32,898 nucleotides of DNA from Acidobacteriota bacterium (GTDB lineage Bacteria > Acidobacteriota > Terriglobia > Terriglobales > Acidobacteriaceae), in NCBI GenBank assembly GCA_023265315.1, contig JAHFUA010000016.1, positions 1 to 32,898 of the forward strand. Direction: 5' to 3'. Position 1 is the stretch's first letter, and each line of letters starts with the position of its first letter. Shown here one piece after another: positions 23,522 to 30,920 of the stretch. The position numbers and the translations under genes were made by a program. A model generated the notes under the pieces. The model was not told where the DNA came from. It made no database searches and was given only the letters and a program-made list of their open reading frames with translations.

Positions 23522-26035
23522 GTGCAGAGCTTCCTCGATCAACTCAACCCGCAGCAGCGCCTGGCCGTCGAGACCATCGAGGGACCGCTTCTCATTCTCG
23601 CCGGCGCCGGCAGCGGCAAGACGCGGGTCATCACCTACCGCATCGCTCACCTGATCGAGAGCGTGGGTGTGTCCCCGGACGCCATCCTGGCCGTCACCTT
23701 CACCAACAAAGCGGCGGGCGAGATGGCGGAACGCGTGGAGAAGCTGGCCGGCGGCTCGCTGCTGCGGCAGCCCTTGATCTCGACCTTCCACTCGTTCTGC
23801 GTGCGCATTCTGCGCCGTGATATCGAAGCGCTGAAAGACGGCTTTCGCCGCGACTTCGTCATCTACGACGAGGCTGACCAGCAACTGGTGGTGAAGGCGG
23901 CCATGAGGCGCCTGGGGCTTGACGACAAGCAGATGAAGCCCAGCGCAGTGCTGGCGCGCATCTCTTGGGCCAAGAACCACATGCGCGATCCCATCGAGGT
24001 GTACCGCAACTCGGCCGATCCCAAGAGCGAGCGCATCGCCCACATCTACGAGATCTATCGCCAGGAGCTGCGCAAGGCCAACGCGCTTGATTTCGATGAC
24101 CTGCTGCTCGAAGCGGTGCGCCTGCTGCGGGAAGCGCCCGAGGTGCGCGAGCGCTACCAGCGCCGCTTCGAGTACATCCTGGTGGACGAATATCAGGACA
24201 CCAACCGCCCGCAGTACGAACTCATGCGCCTGCTCGCCGGCGCGCGCCATAACCTGTGCGTGGTCGGCGACGAAGACCAGTCCATATACTCCTGGCGCGG
24301 TGCCGATATTCGCAACATTTTGGAATTCGAGCAGGACTTCCCCGAGGCCAAGATCGTCCGCCTGGAGCAGAATTACCGCTCGACCGAGAACATCCTGGAG
24401 GCGGCCTCGGCGGTGGTGGCGAACAACGTACGCCGCAAGGGCAAGACGCTGTGGACCTCGCGCCAGGGCGGGACGAAGATCGGCTGCTACGAGGCGCCGG
24501 ACGGCGAAAACGAAGCCCTGTTCGTCGCCGACATGGTCAACAAATACGTGCAGGAGGCGCTCGATGCAGGCCGCGATGCGCGCGCCGCCGTGCTCTATCG
24601 CACCAACTCGCAGTCGCGGCTGTTCGAAGAAGCGCTGCGGCGCTACGGGATTAAATACCACGTGGTCGGCGGCTTCTCGTTCTACGAGCGGGCGGAGATC
24701 AAGGACATGATCTCCTACCTCAAGCTGCTGCATAACCCGGACGACTCCATCGCGCTCCTGCGCGCGATCAATACGCCGACGCGCGGCATCGGCAAGACCA
24801 CGGTCGAGACTCTGGAGCGCCTGGCGCTCGAGACTGGGCTGTCGGTGTGGTCGGCCACGAGCGAGGCCATCCAGAGGCAACTGCTGCCGGCGCGCGCTGC
24901 AAGCGCAGTTCGCGGCTTCCGCGACCTGATCGACGATGCGCGGGCGATGATGGCGGGAACGTTTGTAGAGAAGGTGTCGTCGGACGCAAAAGCGTCGTCG
25001 GCCGTGGAGAGTGAGGGCGACGAGGCAGAAGGCGCGGAGGACTTCTTCGGTAAATTGGCGTTTGAAGCTGCCGCAAGACCGTCTCCGACCGACGACCGAG
25101 GGCCGACGACCGACGACCAGAGCGCCTTTCGCTCCCCCGGCAGCCCCGCAAGCATCCCCGAAGTTTTGAAGTTCCTGTTCGACCGCACCGGCTACATCCG
25201 CCAACTGGAAGAGGAAGGCACGCCCGAGGCGCTGGCCCGCATCGAGAACTTGCACGAGCTGGTGAACGCTGCCATGGATGCGCGCGACCGCGGCGAGACG
25301 CTGGGCGAGTTCCTCGACCACGCGGCGCTGGTGAGCGAGGCCGACGATTACGACGCGCGCGCACAGATCACCCTGATGACCCTGCACGCCGCCAAAGGCC
25401 TGGAGTTTCCTGTCGTGTTCCTGGTCGGTCTGGAGGAAGGCCTGTTCCCGCACTCGCGCACGCTGCTCGAACCGGACGACCTTGAAGAAGAGCGCCGCCT
25501 GTGCTATGTCGGCATGACCCGGGCGATGGACATGCTGGTGCTCACCCGGGCGCACTACCGTCGCCGCTACGGAACGGATATGCCCGAGGCCAGCATCCCC
25601 TCGCGCTTCCTGGACGAGATCCCGCATGAACTGCTGGAGAATTTGGGCCTGCCTCGTCCCAGCCGATATGAGGAGCGCCGAGACTATGACCACGCACACG
25701 AGCGCCACGAGGAGGACTTCGACCAGCGCCCGCGTCGTAACGGCTCGGGCGGCCGGCGCAGCTCTTACGCCGGGCCGACTTATAACTCGATTGATAACAT
25801 CGCCGAGTTCTTTGCGTCGCGGGGGAAAAAATTCACGCGGCCGAAAGTCGAGGTGCCGGAGCCCACGGGCAAGCGCGGCTTCCGTCCGGGACAGAAGGTC
25901 CGCCATCCCAAATATGGCGAAGGCGTGGTCTATAGACGCGAAGGGGAAGGCGACGACGCCAAGATTACGGTAAAATTCCGAGGTTTCGGCGAGAAGAAGC
26001 TGGTGGAGAAGTTCGCCCAACTGGAGCGGGCGTGA
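23522..26035 (+). CDS. pcrA: UvrD/PcrA-type ATP-dependent DNA helicase
   Basis: A superfamily 1A 3'-5' helicase used in repair and in clearing replication obstacles. The 837-residue protein has LNPQQRLAV (Q motif), Walker A AGAGSGKT (28-34), FTNKAAGEMAERV, Walker B ILVDEYQDTN, GDEDQSIYSWRGA, EQNYRST, TLHAAKGLEFPVVFLVGLEE and YVGMTRAMD, and a C-terminal Tudor-like segment (QKVRHPKYGEGVVYRREGEG) as in PcrA. The start is GTG at 23522, directly after a repeat block. About residues 484-535, within the 2B region, hold a low-complexity insert (SSDAKASSAVESEGDEAEG, then PSPTDDRGPTTDDQ) whose DNA is made of GTCGTCGG repeat words; the frame remains open. Activity is probably kept, since no core motif is touched. 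Confidence 0.95.
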   Translation: MQSFLDQLNPQQRLAVETIEGPLLILAGAGSGKTRVITYRIAHLIESVGVSPDAILAVTFTNKAAGEMAERVEKLAGGSLLRQPLISTFHSFCVRILRRDIEALKDGFRRDFVIYDEADQQLVVKAAMRRLGLDDKQMKPSAVLARISWAKNHMRDPIEVYRNSADPKSERIAHIYEIYRQELRKANALDFDDLLLEAVRLLREAPEVRERYQRRFEYILVDEYQDTNRPQYELMRLLAGARHNLCVVGDEDQSIYSWRGADIRNILEFEQDFPEAKIVRLEQNYRSTENILEAASAVVANNVRRKGKTLWTSRQGGTKIGCYEAPDGENEALFVADMVNKYVQEALDAGRDARAAVLYRTNSQSRLFEEALRRYGIKYHVVGGFSFYERAEIKDMISYLKLLHNPDDSIALLRAINTPTRGIGKTTVETLERLALETGLSVWSATSEAIQRQLLPARAASAVRGFRDLIDDARAMMAGTFVEKVSSDAKASSAVESEGDEAEGAEDFFGKLAFEAAARPSPTDDRGPTTDDQSAFRSPGSPASIPEVLKFLFDRTGYIRQLEEEGTPEALARIENLHELVNAAMDARDRGETLGEFLDHAALVSEADDYDARAQITLMTLHAAKGLEFPVVFLVGLEEGLFPHSRTLLEPDDLEEERRLCYVGMTRAMDMLVLTRAHYRRRYGTDMPEASIPSRFLDEIPHELLENLGLPRPSRYEERRDYDHAHERHEEDFDQRPRRNGSGGRRSSYAGPTYNSIDNIAEFFASRGKKFTRPKVEVPEPTGKRGFRPGQKVRHPKYGEGVVYRREGEGDDAKITVKFRGFGEKKLVEKFAQLERA
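24975..25118. repeat. GTCGTCGG repeat words inside the pcrA coding region
   Basis: Forward words GTCGTCGGACGC and GCGTCGTCGGCC (24976-25003) and inverted words GACCGACGACCGAGGGCC then GACGACCGACGACC (25087-25117) bracket about 85 bases in frame with pcrA. Related DNA occurs after secF at 2446-2474, where it is intergenic. The matching wording suggests an element that entered a tolerant loop of the helicase. Confidence 0.6.
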
Positions 26036-26045
26036 GGAGGAGCCG

Positions 26046-26471
26046 ATGAAGCGGAGTGCAGCGGTCGGGCTCGCGGTTCTGTTGGTGGCGGTGACGGCGT
26101 GCCTGGCGCAGTATCCGTCACTGTCCAACGTGCAGCGGATTTACATCGACAAGCTGGGCAACAACGACGACGCCGAGCGCTTCCGTTCGGTGGGCGCGCG
26201 CGAACTGGAGCATGCCGGATTCAGCACGGCCAGCAGCCCCGAGGACGCCGATGCCATCCTGAAAGGCACGTTCACCTTCGCCAACTGGGGCGAAAAATCC
26301 GGCGGGCAACTGAATTTCCGTCTGGTCAGCCGCGATGACAAGGAAATATGGGCGGGCAGCGTCGCCGACAAGATCAAGCCCGGCCGCGATTCCATGCAGT
26401 GGGTGGCGCAGGAGTTCGCCAAGCAGCTCAAGAAGCGCAAGGAGCAGGCGATCAAGGCGGAAAGGCGTTAG
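26046..26471 (+). CDS. Small exported putative lipoprotein of unknown function
   Basis: A 141-residue protein, not recognised. The N-terminus has a signal sequence (about 4-18) ending in LVAVTACLAQ, which may be a lipobox with cysteine 19. The mature part is small and soluble with NVQRIYIDKLGNNDDAERFR, a region with EDADAILKGTFTF, FRLVSRDDKEIWAG, and a lysine-rich helical end. This pattern, a short beta-alpha protein with a DAIL(K/R)G segment, is shared by several acidobacterial and other envelope proteins of unknown role. The ATG at 26046 has GAGGAGGAG upstream, 10 bases after the pcrA stop, so it is probably co-transcribed with the helicase. Confidence 0.75.
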   Translation: MKRSAAVGLAVLLVAVTACLAQYPSLSNVQRIYIDKLGNNDDAERFRSVGARELEHAGFSTASSPEDADAILKGTFTFANWGEKSGGQLNFRLVSRDDKEIWAGSVADKIKPGRDSMQWVAQEFAKQLKKRKEQAIKAERR

Positions 26472-26472
26472 G

Positions 26473-26533
26473 AAAGTTTCAAGTTCCACATGTCAAGTTT
26501 CGAGAAAAGCCAAGAGCCAAAAGCGAAGAGCCG
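26473..26533. repeat. AAGAGCCAAAAGC word repeat
   Basis: Directly after the lipoprotein stop there are GAAAGTTTCAAGTTCCACAT and GTCAAGTTTCGAG, then AAAAGCCAAGAGCCAAAAGC and GAAGAGCC. The second part is the same word set as the tails at 1206-1229 and 23434-23456, here without the palindrome. Confidence 0.65.
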
Positions 26534-26548
26534 CTTTTCAAGGAGATC

Positions 26549-26710
26549 ATGAATACCACAACCGTGACCAACAAGCTGGAGCGCAAGAAACTGAAGCGGG
26601 CGGCGCGTAGGAAGCGCAAGCTGGAGCACCCGCTGAAGCCGCGCGAGTACGCGCGCGGATCGCAGAAGCGCAAAGTCAAGAAGATGGCGCGCGGGCAGAG
26701 CAAACGGTAA
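26549..26710 (+). CDS. Very basic 53-residue protein of unknown function
   Basis: A short reading frame with a strong ribosome-binding site (AAGGAGATC) before the ATG. The 53-residue product is packed with Lys and Arg: it starts MNTTTVTNKLERKKLKRAAR and goes on with REYARGSQKRKVKKMARGQS. Charge and length resemble small ribosomal or nucleic-acid-binding proteins, but I do not recognise the family. It follows the small lipoprotein gene across a repeat. The good ribosome-binding site, normal third-position GC and clean stop support a real gene. Confidence 0.65.
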   Translation: MNTTTVTNKLERKKLKRAARRKRKLEHPLKPREYARGSQKRKVKKMARGQSKR

Positions 26711-26772
26711 TCTGAACGCCGGGCTGGCGGGGGCGGTCGCGGAATGCCTCGCTGGCCTGGCCACACCATCCT

Positions 26773-28299
26773 GTGCCGAGCCAACTTCTTGCCACCAAGT
26801 CCATCGACAAGCTGATCTCCGAATCGGAGCAGCCCGAGCACCGGCTGAAGAAGACCCTGGGGCCGTGGAGCCTGACCGCGCTCGGCATCGGGGCCATCAT
26901 CGGTTCCGGCATTTTTGTCCTGACGGGCACGGCAGCCGCGGGCGAGCACTTCGAAGTGCCCTCGCTGCTGCACGCGCAGGTGATGGACCTGATCGTCAGC
27001 CTGGTTCGTCACGGCACCATCTCCGGCGTGATCATGCATGGACGCCCGCCCGCGGGCCCGGCGATCGCCATCTCCTTCCTGCTGGTGGCGGTAGCGTGCA
27101 GCTTTGCCGGGCTGTGTTACGCCGAGCTGGCCTCGATGATCCCCATCGCCGGCAGCGCCTACACGTACTCCTACGCCACGCTGGGTGAGATCTTCGCCTG
27201 GATCATCGGCTGGGACCTGATCCTGGAATACGCGGTGTCGAACGTCGCCGTGGCGGTGGGCTTTGCCGGTTATTTGAAGGCGCAACTGGCGCAATTCGGT
27301 CTGGTTCTGCCGGATGCCTGGTCGTCTCCGGTGTGGGCGTCGGGGAAATGGACCGGCGCCTACTTCAACCTGCCGGGATTTCTGGTGGTGTTTGTGCTGA
27401 CCATCCTGCTGGTGCGCGGAGTGCGCGAGTCGGCCGAGACCAACAACATCATGGTGGCGGTGAAGGTCGGCGCCATCCTGGTGTTCCTAGTGGTGGGCGG
27501 AATGCTGGTGCGGACGCCGAACTGGGTCCCATTCGCGCCCTCGGGCTTCGGCGGCATCGTCACCGGGGGCGCCATCATTTTCTTCACCTACATCGGCTTC
27601 GACTCGGTCTCGACGGCGGCGGAAGAGGCGCGCCTGCCGCAGAAAGACATTCCCTTCGGCATCATCGTCTCTCTGATCGTGTGCACCGTGCTGTACGTCG
27701 GCGTGGCGCTGGTGCTGCTGGGCATGATGCGGTATTCGACCTTCGGCTCCGGCGCCGCGGCCGAAGCGCCGGTGGCCTACGCGCTCAAGGAGCTGGGCGC
27801 GCACCCGGTCTTCCGCACCATCATCATCATCGGGGCGCTGACCGGAATGCTGTCCTCGCTGCTGGTATTCCAGTACGGCCAAACCCGCATATGGTTCGCC
27901 ATGTCGCGCGACGGCCTGCTGCCGCGCGTGTTCTCCGCCGTCCACAAGCGATTCAAGACCCCGCACTGGTCCACCTGGATCGCCGGGTTCGCGGTGGGGA
28001 TTCCGTCGGGACTGGTGGATATCGGCGACGCCGCCGACCTCTCCAACATCGGCACGCTGTTCGCCTTCGTGCTGGTATCGCTGGGCGTGATCTTCCTGCG
28101 GCGGATGCAGCCTGGCCGTCCGCGCGCCTTCCGTGTGCCGCTTGTGCCGTGGTTCCCGCTGATGGCCGTGGTGCTTTGCGGCGGGTTGATGACCGGTTTG
28201 ACCGTCATCACCTGGATCCGGTTCTTCGTCTGGCTGGGGATCGGACTCGTGATCTATATTTTCTACAGCCGCCGGCACAGCGAGTTTGCAAGTAATTGA
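26773..28299 (+). CDS. APC-family amino acid permease (cationic amino acid transporter type)
   Basis: The 508-residue inner-membrane protein has about 12-14 hydrophobic segments and the APC signature at its start: TALGIGAIIGSGIFVLTGTA (35-54). Further features are CYAELASMIPIAGSAYTYSY, FFTYIGFDSVSTAAEEARLP (typical of the CAT/YfnA group) and MSRDGLLPRVFSAVHKRFKT. It probably moves an amino acid by proton symport; the exact substrate is not visible. The polar segment at about residues 57-90 (EHFEVPSLLHAQVMDLIVSL onward) is longer than in many members. The start GTG at 26773 has no visible ribosome-binding site. Its stop codon TGA lies in the first word of a GAGTCATTG element. Confidence 0.9.
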   Translation: MPSQLLATKSIDKLISESEQPEHRLKKTLGPWSLTALGIGAIIGSGIFVLTGTAAAGEHFEVPSLLHAQVMDLIVSLVRHGTISGVIMHGRPPAGPAIAISFLLVAVACSFAGLCYAELASMIPIAGSAYTYSYATLGEIFAWIIGWDLILEYAVSNVAVAVGFAGYLKAQLAQFGLVLPDAWSSPVWASGKWTGAYFNLPGFLVVFVLTILLVRGVRESAETNNIMVAVKVGAILVFLVVGGMLVRTPNWVPFAPSGFGGIVTGGAIIFFTYIGFDSVSTAAEEARLPQKDIPFGIIVSLIVCTVLYVGVALVLLGMMRYSTFGSGAAAEAPVAYALKELGAHPVFRTIIIIGALTGMLSSLLVFQYGQTRIWFAMSRDGLLPRVFSAVHKRFKTPHWSTWIAGFAVGIPSGLVDIGDAADLSNIGTLFAFVLVSLGVIFLRRMQPGRPRAFRVPLVPWFPLMAVVLCGGLMTGLTVITWIRFFVWLGIGLVIYIFYSRRHSEFASN

Positions 28300-28400
28300 G
28301 TCATTGAGTCATCGGGTCATTGAGTCATTGAAGTGGAAGTACCGGTACAATGCTTTCTGGTTTGCAATGACTCAATGGCCCAATGGAACAATGACTCAAT
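28295..28400. repeat. GAGTCATTG inverted-repeat element between permease and deaminase genes
   Basis: This is the best-formed copy: two 36-base arms in inverted order (28295-28330 and 28365-28400) around a 34-base loop. Each arm begins and ends with ATTGAGTCATTG, separated by 12 more variable bases; the arms agree at about 31 of 36 positions. It overlaps the permease stop. The remaining 28401-28429 holds no feature. Confidence 0.9.
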
Positions 28401-28429
28401 CGCCTCCCCTGCACTCCTGGCGATGTTGA

Positions 28430-29461
28430 ATGGTTATGTCCACCCGCGCTACGCCCACGGCCAGCACGGCTTCCCCCAGCACCTTCATCCTGCGCCTGCC
28501 CAAGGCGGAACTGCACCTGCACCTGGAAGGCTCGGTGGAACCGGCGACGCTAGCCGAGATCAGCCAGCGACACGACGACCAGCTCACGCTGGAAGAGGCC
28601 GAGGCGCTCTACCGCTATGCCGACTTCACCGGCTTCATCATGGCGTTCAAGGCCGTCACCGAGCGCCTGCGCTCGCCGGAGGACTACGAGACCATCACGT
28701 ATAAGCTGATGAAGCGGCTGCGCAACGAGAACGTGTTGCACGCCGAGGTGTACGTTTCGGTGGGCGTTTGCTTGTGGCGCAAGCAGGATTTCGACTCGAT
28801 CTTCGAAGGCTTGGAGCGCGGACGGGAGCGCGGCCAGCGCGATTTCGGGGTCTCGCTGCTGTGGATCTTCGATGCCGTCCGGCAGTTCGGCCCCGAGGCG
28901 GCGCAGCGCGTGGTCGAAAAGGCCGTCGAGTTCAAGGACCGCAACGTGGTAGGGATCGGCATCGGCGGCGACGAGCGTCAGGCCGGTCCGGAGCTCTTTC
29001 GCGATTCTTATCAGTATGCCGCCGACCATGGCCTGCGCCTGACCGCGCACGCCGGCGAGACCACGGGGCCGGAGTCCATCTGGGGCGCCCTGAACCTGAA
29101 GGCCGAACGCATCGGGCACGGCCTGAACGCGGGGCAGGACCGCGAGCTAATGGCCGAGCTGGTGGAGCGGCAGATTCCGGTCGAGATCTGCCTGACCAGC
29201 AACCTGGAGACCAACTGCTGCCAGCGCATTGAGGACCACCCGCTAAAGACCTATTTTGACCTGGGCGTGATGGTCACCCTCAACACCGATGACCCGGCCA
29301 TGTTCCACACCTCGCTCAACCGTGAATACGCACTCGCGCAGCAGGTCTTCGGCTTCAGCGACGAGCAGTTGCGGGAGATTGCCCGCAACGCCTTCGAGGC
29401 GTCGTTCCTGCCGGCGGAAAAGAAGGTCGAGCTGCTGAACCGGTTCGATGCTGGGATCTAG
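28430..29461 (+). CDS. add: Adenosine deaminase family enzyme
   Basis: These zinc enzymes deaminate adenosine or related aminopurines. The 343-residue protein contains every key motif: HLHLEG (His29, His31, metal ligands), HAGET (His207, Glu210, catalytic glutamate), RIGHG (His230), and LNTDDP (Asp287 metal ligand, Asp288). SNLETNCC is in the place of the SNxxT loop. Adenosine deaminase, adenine deaminase and aminodeoxyfutalosine deaminase look alike, so the substrate is not settled; no menaquinone genes are near. The ATG at 28430 or 28436 is used; neither has a strong ribosome-binding site. The gene follows an APC permease across a hairpin repeat. Confidence 0.9.
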   Translation: MVMSTRATPTASTASPSTFILRLPKAELHLHLEGSVEPATLAEISQRHDDQLTLEEAEALYRYADFTGFIMAFKAVTERLRSPEDYETITYKLMKRLRNENVLHAEVYVSVGVCLWRKQDFDSIFEGLERGRERGQRDFGVSLLWIFDAVRQFGPEAAQRVVEKAVEFKDRNVVGIGIGGDERQAGPELFRDSYQYAADHGLRLTAHAGETTGPESIWGALNLKAERIGHGLNAGQDRELMAELVERQIPVEICLTSNLETNCCQRIEDHPLKTYFDLGVMVTLNTDDPAMFHTSLNREYALAQQVFGFSDEQLREIARNAFEASFLPAEKKVELLNRFDAGI

Positions 29462-29495
29462 ACATCATGATGCTTCTATGATAGCATCACGATGT
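29462..29495 (+). promoter_or_regulatory. Palindromic operator with -10 element at the antitoxin start
   Basis: Inverted arms ACATCATGATGC (29462-29473) and GCATCACGATGT (29484-29495) differ at one pair and flank a 10-base centre that contains TATGAT (29477-29482), a good -10. The right arm runs into the GTG start of the antitoxin. This is what a self-repressing ribbon-helix-helix antitoxin would bind. No clear -35 was found. Confidence 0.65.
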
Positions 29496-29745
29496 GCGGA
29501 CAACTCTTACCCTCGATGAAGATGTAGCCGCCAGGCTTAAGGCGGAAATGCGCCGCAACGGGAAGTCCTTCAAGGAAACCGTCAACGACGTGCTCCGTCG
29601 CGGGCTGACAAAGGAGAAGGCAGTTGAAATTCCGCCCTACTTGGCGCCCGCTCGCGATCTCGGCCTCAGGCCAGGTTTCAACCTCGACTGCACCGGGAGG
29701 CTGTTGGAGCAGTTGGATGAACTAGACCGCAGCGAGCCCGAATGA
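29494..29745 (+). CDS. vapB: Ribbon-helix-helix antitoxin (VapB-like)
   Basis: An 83-residue protein with a ribbon-helix-helix N-terminus: MRTTLTLDEDVAARLKAEMR is the beta strand and first helix, followed by NGKSFKETVNDVLRRGL. The C-terminal half is the flexible toxin-binding tail (PPYLAPARDLGLRPGFNLDC). It would bind DNA at its own operator and neutralise the PIN toxin encoded next, whose start overlaps its stop by ATGA. The GTG at 29494 lies directly on the operator, and there is no ribosome-binding site, so translation may be of a leaderless or near-leaderless transcript. Confidence 0.88.
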   Translation: MRTTLTLDEDVAARLKAEMRRNGKSFKETVNDVLRRGLTKEKAVEIPPYLAPARDLGLRPGFNLDCTGRLLEQLDELDRSEPE

Positions 29746-30173
29746 TCCTGGTCGACGCCAATCTGCTGATCTACGCTCATCACCAAGCCGCGGACTTTCA
29801 CTCACGCGCACGAGCGTGGTTTGAAGCTGCATTGCGAGGAAATGAAGGCGTTGGAATCGCGTGGATGACCATTCTGGCATTCCTCCGCATTACCACCAAC
29901 CGCCACATCTTCACTCATGCTCTCAGCATGCCGGAGGCCGAACAGATTGTGGCCCAATGGATGACCCATCCCTCAGTCAGCATCGTGCCCGCGGGCGACC
30001 GGCACTGGGAGATTCTGTCCCGAATGCTTCTCGAGGGCCAAGCGCGCTCTGATCTGGTCTCAGACGCACACTTGGCCGCGCTTGCCATCGAGTACGGCGC
30101 GGTAGTCTGCACCACCGATCGCGATTTCGCGCGCTTTCCCGGGCTACGCTGGCAGAATCCTCTCGAATCCTGA
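29742..30173 (+). CDS. vapC: PIN-domain toxin (VapC-like ribonuclease)
   Basis: The 143-residue protein is a PIN-domain RNase, the toxin of a VapBC pair. It opens with ILVDANLLIYAHH (Asp5), has the SDLVSDAHLAALAIEYGAVV region (Asp104 and Asp108), and TTDRDFARFPGL (Asp126, Asp128). The second acidic residue of many VapC proteins (a Glu after the second strand) is not seen: the place reads WMTILAFLRITTN, a form shared by a known subfamily with AFLR. The start overlaps the antitoxin stop (ATGA), so the two are translationally coupled. Target RNA unknown. Confidence 0.9.
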   Translation: MILVDANLLIYAHHQAADFHSRARAWFEAALRGNEGVGIAWMTILAFLRITTNRHIFTHALSMPEAEQIVAQWMTHPSVSIVPAGDRHWEILSRMLLEGQARSDLVSDAHLAALAIEYGAVVCTTDRDFARFPGLRWQNPLES

Positions 30174-30188
30174 GAACATCTGTACGGC

Positions 30189-30920
30189 ATGGCCCAGCAC
30201 ATCGGCATAGTCGCCTGCAGCATCCCCGGGGCTGCGCTCTGCTACGAGACCATCGGCATCGAGGGCGCGAAGCTCATGGGTGAATGGGCTCACCCGGAGA
30301 TCACGCTCCACAGTATCCCCATGAGCGAGTACATGCCGCTGGTCGAGCGCGACGACTGGCGGGGCGTTGCCGACATCATGTTGCGCTCGGCGGAAGTCCT
30401 GGCCCGTGCAGGGGCGGATTTTCTGATCTGTCCGGACAACACTCTCCACCAGGCGCTCCCCTACCTGCTGCCGCGCTCGCCGCGGCCCTGGCTGCACATT
30501 GCGGAAGAAGTGGCGCGCGAAGCCCGGCAGCGCGGGTTTCGCCGTATCGGCCTGACCGGGACCAAGTTCCTGGTCGACGGCCCGGTCTATGCGTCCAAGT
30601 TCGCCGAAGCCGGCATCGAGCTTTGCCTGCCCTCGCCCGAAGCCCGCCAGGCCATCAACCGGATCATCTTTGAAGAGCTGGTATACGGAAAATTCCTGGC
30701 CGAGTCACTGGCCTACTTCCTGCAGGTGATCGAGGGCTTCGAGAATCAGGGATGCCAGGCGGTCGCCCTCTGCTGCACTGAGATTCCGCTTCTGGTCAAC
30801 GATTCCAATTCGCCGCTGCCGACACTGGACTCGACCCGGCTGCTGGCACGGGCGGCGTTAAAGAAAGCACTCAGCATTCAGCAGTCAGCTAAACCCGGCG
30901 CCTTCCCAACCAGGATCTGA
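30189..30920 (+). CDS. Aspartate/glutamate racemase family protein
   Basis: The 243-residue protein has the overall form of PLP-independent amino acid racemases: an opening HIGIVACSIPGAALCYETI, the first active-site region FLICPDNTLHQAL (about 79-91) and the second QAVALCCTEIPLLV (about 190-203). The second catalytic cysteine (196) is intact. In the first, the residue before Asn-Thr, normally Cys (or Thr in E. coli YgeA), is Asp83; Cys81 is two residues earlier. It may therefore be a one-sided racemase, isomerase or dehydratase. The ATG at 30189 follows VapC by 15 bases. The last 15 or so residues are encoded by repeat words (CACTCAGCATTCAGC), so the natural C-terminus may have been at about residue 228. 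Confidence 0.85.
   Translation: MAQHIGIVACSIPGAALCYETIGIEGAKLMGEWAHPEITLHSIPMSEYMPLVERDDWRGVADIMLRSAEVLARAGADFLICPDNTLHQALPYLLPRSPRPWLHIAEEVAREARQRGFRRIGLTGTKFLVDGPVYASKFAEAGIELCLPSPEARQAINRIIFEELVYGKFLAESLAYFLQVIEGFENQGCQAVALCCTEIPLLVNDSNSPLPTLDSTRLLARAALKKALSIQQSAKPGAFPTRI
30867..30889. repeat. CACTCAGCATTCAGC word repeat at the racemase 3' end
   Basis: The words GCACTCAGCATTCAGCAGTC repeat those between lptD and larE (11874-11944). A short inverted part, ATGCTGACTGCT, lies at 31018-31029 just before the end of the radical SAM gene. The stretch between them (30921-31030) holds no gene, only the word GAATGACAGAAGG at 30998-31010. Confidence 0.65.

Noticed and set aside
23444-26128. An 894-codon open frame on the minus strand across pcrA
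   Set aside because: It is the complement of the helicase gene, which has all SF1 motifs. Long antisense frames are expected in GC-rich DNA.
28295-28400. CRISPR array
   Set aside because: Words are 9-12 bases, have no unique spacers of constant length, and occur in both orientations as a foldback; no cas genes are present.
28430-29461. Aminodeoxyfutalosine deaminase of menaquinone synthesis
   Set aside because: Considered because the family is similar, but no mqn genes are nearby and no distinguishing residue could be read, so only the family is called.
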